From Victivallales bacterium (GTDB taxonomy: Bacteria; Verrucomicrobiota; Lentisphaeria; Oligosphaerales; Oligosphaeraceae): 8,162 bases of DNA. The DNA is taken from assembly GCA_900769285.1 (NCBI GenBank), contig CAAGGB010000078.1:1-8162 (forward strand), in the 5' to 3' direction. The notes under the pieces were generated by a model. That model saw only the letters and a program-made list of their open reading frames with translations. It did not search any database and was not told where the DNA came from. Position numbers and translations under genes: made by a program. Positions within the stretch are counted from its first letter, which is position 1. Every line of letters starts with the position of its first letter. Of the stretch, positions 6,005-8,162 are shown in pieces.

Positions 6005-8008
6005 ATGACCCTCAACCCACAGCAACAGGAAGCCGTCGATACCCTCCATGGCCCGCTCATGCTCCTCGCAGGAGCCGGCTCCGGCAAGACCCGAGTCATC
6101 ATCCAGCGCATCGCCAACCTCATCCGACACGGCATCCCACCCGAAAACATCCTCGCCGTCACCTTCACCAACAAGGCCGCCGCCGAAATGCGCGAACGCG
6201 TCGCCGGACTCCTCTCGCGACCCGTCGCCGAAAAGGTCACCGTCTCCACTTTCCACGCCTTCTGCCTCAACGTCCTCCGACGACATATCCAACACCTCGG
6301 CTACTCCCGCCACTTCGCCATCGCCACCGAAGGCTACCAGTACGGACTCGTCCGCGAAATCATCTCCGAACACCACCTCAACGGAAACGGCTGTGACCCA
6401 GGACTCTGGCTCGCGCTCATCTCACGAGCCAAGGCCGCCCTCCAGTCACCCGCAGACCTCGAACAGCAGGACCTCCCACGCGCCGCCGACGTCGCGCTCG
6501 TCTACCGACTCTACCAGCAGCGACTCCAGCAGATGGACCTCGTCGACTTCGATGACCTCCTCGGACTCACCGTCACCCTCTGGAACCAATGCCCCGATAT
6601 CCTCGACGCCTACCGCCAACAGTGCCGATACATCCTCATCGACGAATACCAGGACACCAACTCCGTACAGCTCAAACTCATGGTCATGCTCGCCGGACCT
6701 ACCCCCAATATCTGCGTCGTCGGCGACGACGACCAGTCCATCTACGGCTGGAGAGGCGCCAACCTCGGAAATATCCTCGATTTCGAAAAATTCTTCCCCG
6801 GCGCCAAGGTCATCCGACTCGAGCAGAACTACCGCTCCACCAACACCATCCTCAAGGCCGCCAACGCCATCATCGCCCAAAACAAGGCCCGCCGCCCAAA
6901 ATCACTCTGGTCAAACCAGGGCGACGGCGAGAAAATCCTCGTCGTCCGCTGCGACAACGAGGCCGACGAGGCCGCCTTCATCGCCGATTTCCTCCAGGAC
7001 GCCGCACGCTCCCGACACTGGGCCGACCTCGCCGTCCTCTTCCGCACCGGACACCAGTCACGCTCCCTCGAAGAGGCCTTCCGACACCGCAGAGTCCCCT
7101 ACATCCTCGTCGGCGCAAACTCCTTCTTCAAACGCAAGGAAGTCCTCGACGCCACCGCCTTCCTCCGACTCGTCGCCAACCCTCATGACGACCTCGCGCT
7201 CCTCCAAATCCTCAACGTCCCCCCTCGCGGCATCGGCGACGCCACCATCCAGAAGCTCCGTGACCTCCGCTCCTCCTCGCACCGACACCTCGACGACCTC
7301 CTCGACTCCGATGTCTTCCGACTCGCCGTCCCACCCGATACCGCCGCCAGTTGCCGTAACTTCCATGACCTCATCGCCGAATTCCGCGCACGACTCCCAG
7401 AAAACGCACCCGTCTTCCCCTTCGCCAAGGAACTCCTCGACCGACTCGGCTACTGCGACGGACTCGTCCGCATGTACAAACCTCGCGAAGACGCCCTCAA
7501 ACGACGCGACAACGTCCTCGAATTCCTCAGCGCCATCGCCGACTACGACGACGCACACTTCAACAAGGGCTCCCTCCGCGAATTCCTCGAGCAGTTCGAC
7601 CTCCAGGACGCTCAGGACCGACTCAAGGACAAGACCGACAAAAAGGGCGATGCCGTCACCATGATGACCGTCCACGCCTCCAAGGGACTCGAATTCCCAC
7701 TCGTCGTCGTCGCCGGCATGGAGCAGGGCCTCTTCCCTCACCAGACCGCCGTCGACGAGGGCAACATCGAGGAGGAACGACGACTCTGCTACGTCGCCGT
7801 CACCCGCGCCAAGGAACGACTCGTCCTCACCCATTGCGGCCGCCGACGCGTCATGAACCAGATCGTCGCCAAACGACCCTCCCATTTCCTCGACGAAATC
7901 CCCGACGCCCTCGTCACCCTCGCCACCCCAAAGACCGCCATCCGACCCGCCACCCTCGAAGAGTCCGAAAGCTTCCTCGCTGCCATGCGCAAAATGCTCG
8001 AAGACTGA
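6005..8008 (+). CDS. Rep/PcrA/UvrD-type superfamily 1A DNA helicase
   Basis: This 667-residue ATP-dependent 3'-5' DNA helicase likely acts in replication restart, clearing proteins from DNA, or repair. All SF1A motifs are present and intact: Q motif LNPQQQEAV (3-11), Walker A GAGSGKT (23-29), Ia AVTFTNKAAAEM (51-62), Ib STFHAFC (81-87), II LIDEYQDTN (211-219; Asp213, Glu214), III VVGDDDQSIYGWRGA (238-252), IV LEQNYRS (272-278), V TVHASKGLEF (555-564) and VI YVAVTRAKERL (596-606). The GDDDQSIY form and the length (Rep of E. coli is about 673 residues) favour a Rep-like enzyme. It lacks the longer C-terminal extension of PcrA and UvrD. I leave the symbol blank because rep, pcrA and uvrD cannot be separated safely by eye. 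It is the second gene of a pair with the acyltransferase. No terminator hairpin is seen after it. Confidence 0.93.
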   Translation: MTLNPQQQEAVDTLHGPLMLLAGAGSGKTRVIIQRIANLIRHGIPPENILAVTFTNKAAAEMRERVAGLLSRPVAEKVTVSTFHAFCLNVLRRHIQHLGYSRHFAIATEGYQYGLVREIISEHHLNGNGCDPGLWLALISRAKAALQSPADLEQQDLPRAADVALVYRLYQQRLQQMDLVDFDDLLGLTVTLWNQCPDILDAYRQQCRYILIDEYQDTNSVQLKLMVMLAGPTPNICVVGDDDQSIYGWRGANLGNILDFEKFFPGAKVIRLEQNYRSTNTILKAANAIIAQNKARRPKSLWSNQGDGEKILVVRCDNEADEAAFIADFLQDAARSRHWADLAVLFRTGHQSRSLEEAFRHRRVPYILVGANSFFKRKEVLDATAFLRLVANPHDDLALLQILNVPPRGIGDATIQKLRDLRSSSHRHLDDLLDSDVFRLAVPPDTAASCRNFHDLIAEFRARLPENAPVFPFAKELLDRLGYCDGLVRMYKPREDALKRRDNVLEFLSAIADYDDAHFNKGSLREFLEQFDLQDAQDRLKDKTDKKGDAVTMMTVHASKGLEFPLVVVAGMEQGLFPHQTAVDEGNIEEERRLCYVAVTRAKERLVLTHCGRRRVMNQIVAKRPSHFLDEIPDALVTLATPKTAIRPATLEESESFLAAMRKMLED

Positions 8009-8020
8009 TTCTCCTTGCCT

Positions 8021-8079
8021 TCTTTTGTGCTTTTTGTGTGTTTTTTTTGTGTGTTTGTGTACTTTTGTGTATTTTGTGG
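8021..8079 (+). other. T/G-rich low-complexity tract before the last gene
   Basis: 54 of 59 bases are T or G, including an eight-T run at 8041-8048. The rest of the window is GC-rich, so the contrast is sharp. No hairpin precedes the T-run, so it is not a standard intrinsic terminator. A weak promoter match, TTGTGT (8047-8052) with 17-bp spacing to TATTTT (8070-8075), lies within it, upstream of the start codon at 8099. Confidence 0.6.
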
Positions 8080-8098
8080 ATAAAGAAGAATAAAAGCT

Positions 8099-8162
8099 AT
8101 GTCTGAGATTCTTATTCGTGGTGCCCGTATCGTTGACCCCAGCCAGAGCCTCGATGCCGTCC
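8099..8162 (+). CDS. pyrC: Probable dihydroorotase, N-terminus only
   Basis: Only the first 21 codons are in the window; the gene runs off the right edge. They begin MSEILIRGARIVDPSQSLDA. The pattern hydrophobic-I-RGARIVDP followed by a Leu-Asp segment is typical of the N-terminal strand pair of class I dihydroorotases, which close carbamoyl-aspartate to dihydroorotate in pyrimidine synthesis. Other cyclic amidohydrolases (allantoinase, hydantoinase) start in a similar way, and the metal-binding HxH motif is not yet reached. The region before the ATG is A-rich (AAGAAGAATAAAAG) with no strong Shine-Dalgarno. Several codons end in T (ATT, CTT, CGT, GGT), unlike the C-ending style of the genes upstream, although 5' ends are often less biased. 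Confidence 0.62.
   Translation, partial: MSEILIRGARIVDPSQSLDAV

Noticed and set aside
6048..7664. 538-codon + frame inside the helicase gene
   Set aside because: The product is almost only Ser, Pro and Thr, the typical shadow of a C-rich coding strand. The true frame has every SF1 helicase motif.
7834..8106. 90-codon + frame across the helicase end and the T/G tract
   Set aside because: Its first part is an Arg/Pro-rich shadow of the helicase. The Cys/Val/Phe-rich hydrophobic end is only a reading of the T/G tract and does not make a convincing membrane protein.

Overview
This GC-rich window comes from a bacterium with an outer membrane. It has one predicted outer-membrane beta-barrel with a signal peptide and an aromatic C-terminus. 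The gene set (alginate-export-type porin, PPi-dependent pyruvate phosphate dikinase, DUF374 acyltransferase) and the intergenic arrays of small GC-rich hairpins remind me of Lentisphaerota, Kiritimatiellota and other Verrucomicrobiota-like lineages. That placement rests on recall and composition only. All complete genes are on the + strand.

Layout: (1) 1-63 holds seven exact copies of a 9-bp unit, directly upstream of a predicted outer-membrane porin (101-1441) that ends at a strong intrinsic terminator (1465-1500). (2) 1504-1823 is non-coding and holds two diverged ~101-bp hairpin-rich repeats, with four more unrelated short hairpins between them. (3) A nested palindrome and a candidate promoter (1857-1898) precede a tiny gene for a 33-residue, very basic protein (1964-2065), which has its own Shine-Dalgarno and terminator. 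(4) A ~250-nt leader with a 26-bp perfect palindrome leads into ppdK (2410-5172). (5) After a 14-bp-stem hairpin come a DUF374 lysophospholipid-acyltransferase-like gene (5348-5998) and a Rep/PcrA-type superfamily 1 helicase gene (6005-8008). They lie 6 nt apart, and the helicase Shine-Dalgarno is inside the upstream gene. (6) A T/G-rich tract leads to the first 21 codons of a probable dihydroorotase (8099 to the window end).

The genes do not form one pathway. Porin, tiny basic protein, ppdK and the final gene look like separate transcription units, three of them set apart by hairpins or terminators. Only the acyltransferase-helicase pair looks like an operon. I found no clear new multi-gene system. 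The best leads are the tandem repeat before the porin, the self-contained 33-residue gene, the hairpin array, the palindromes in the leaders, and a strong codon-context rule for Gly and Arg.
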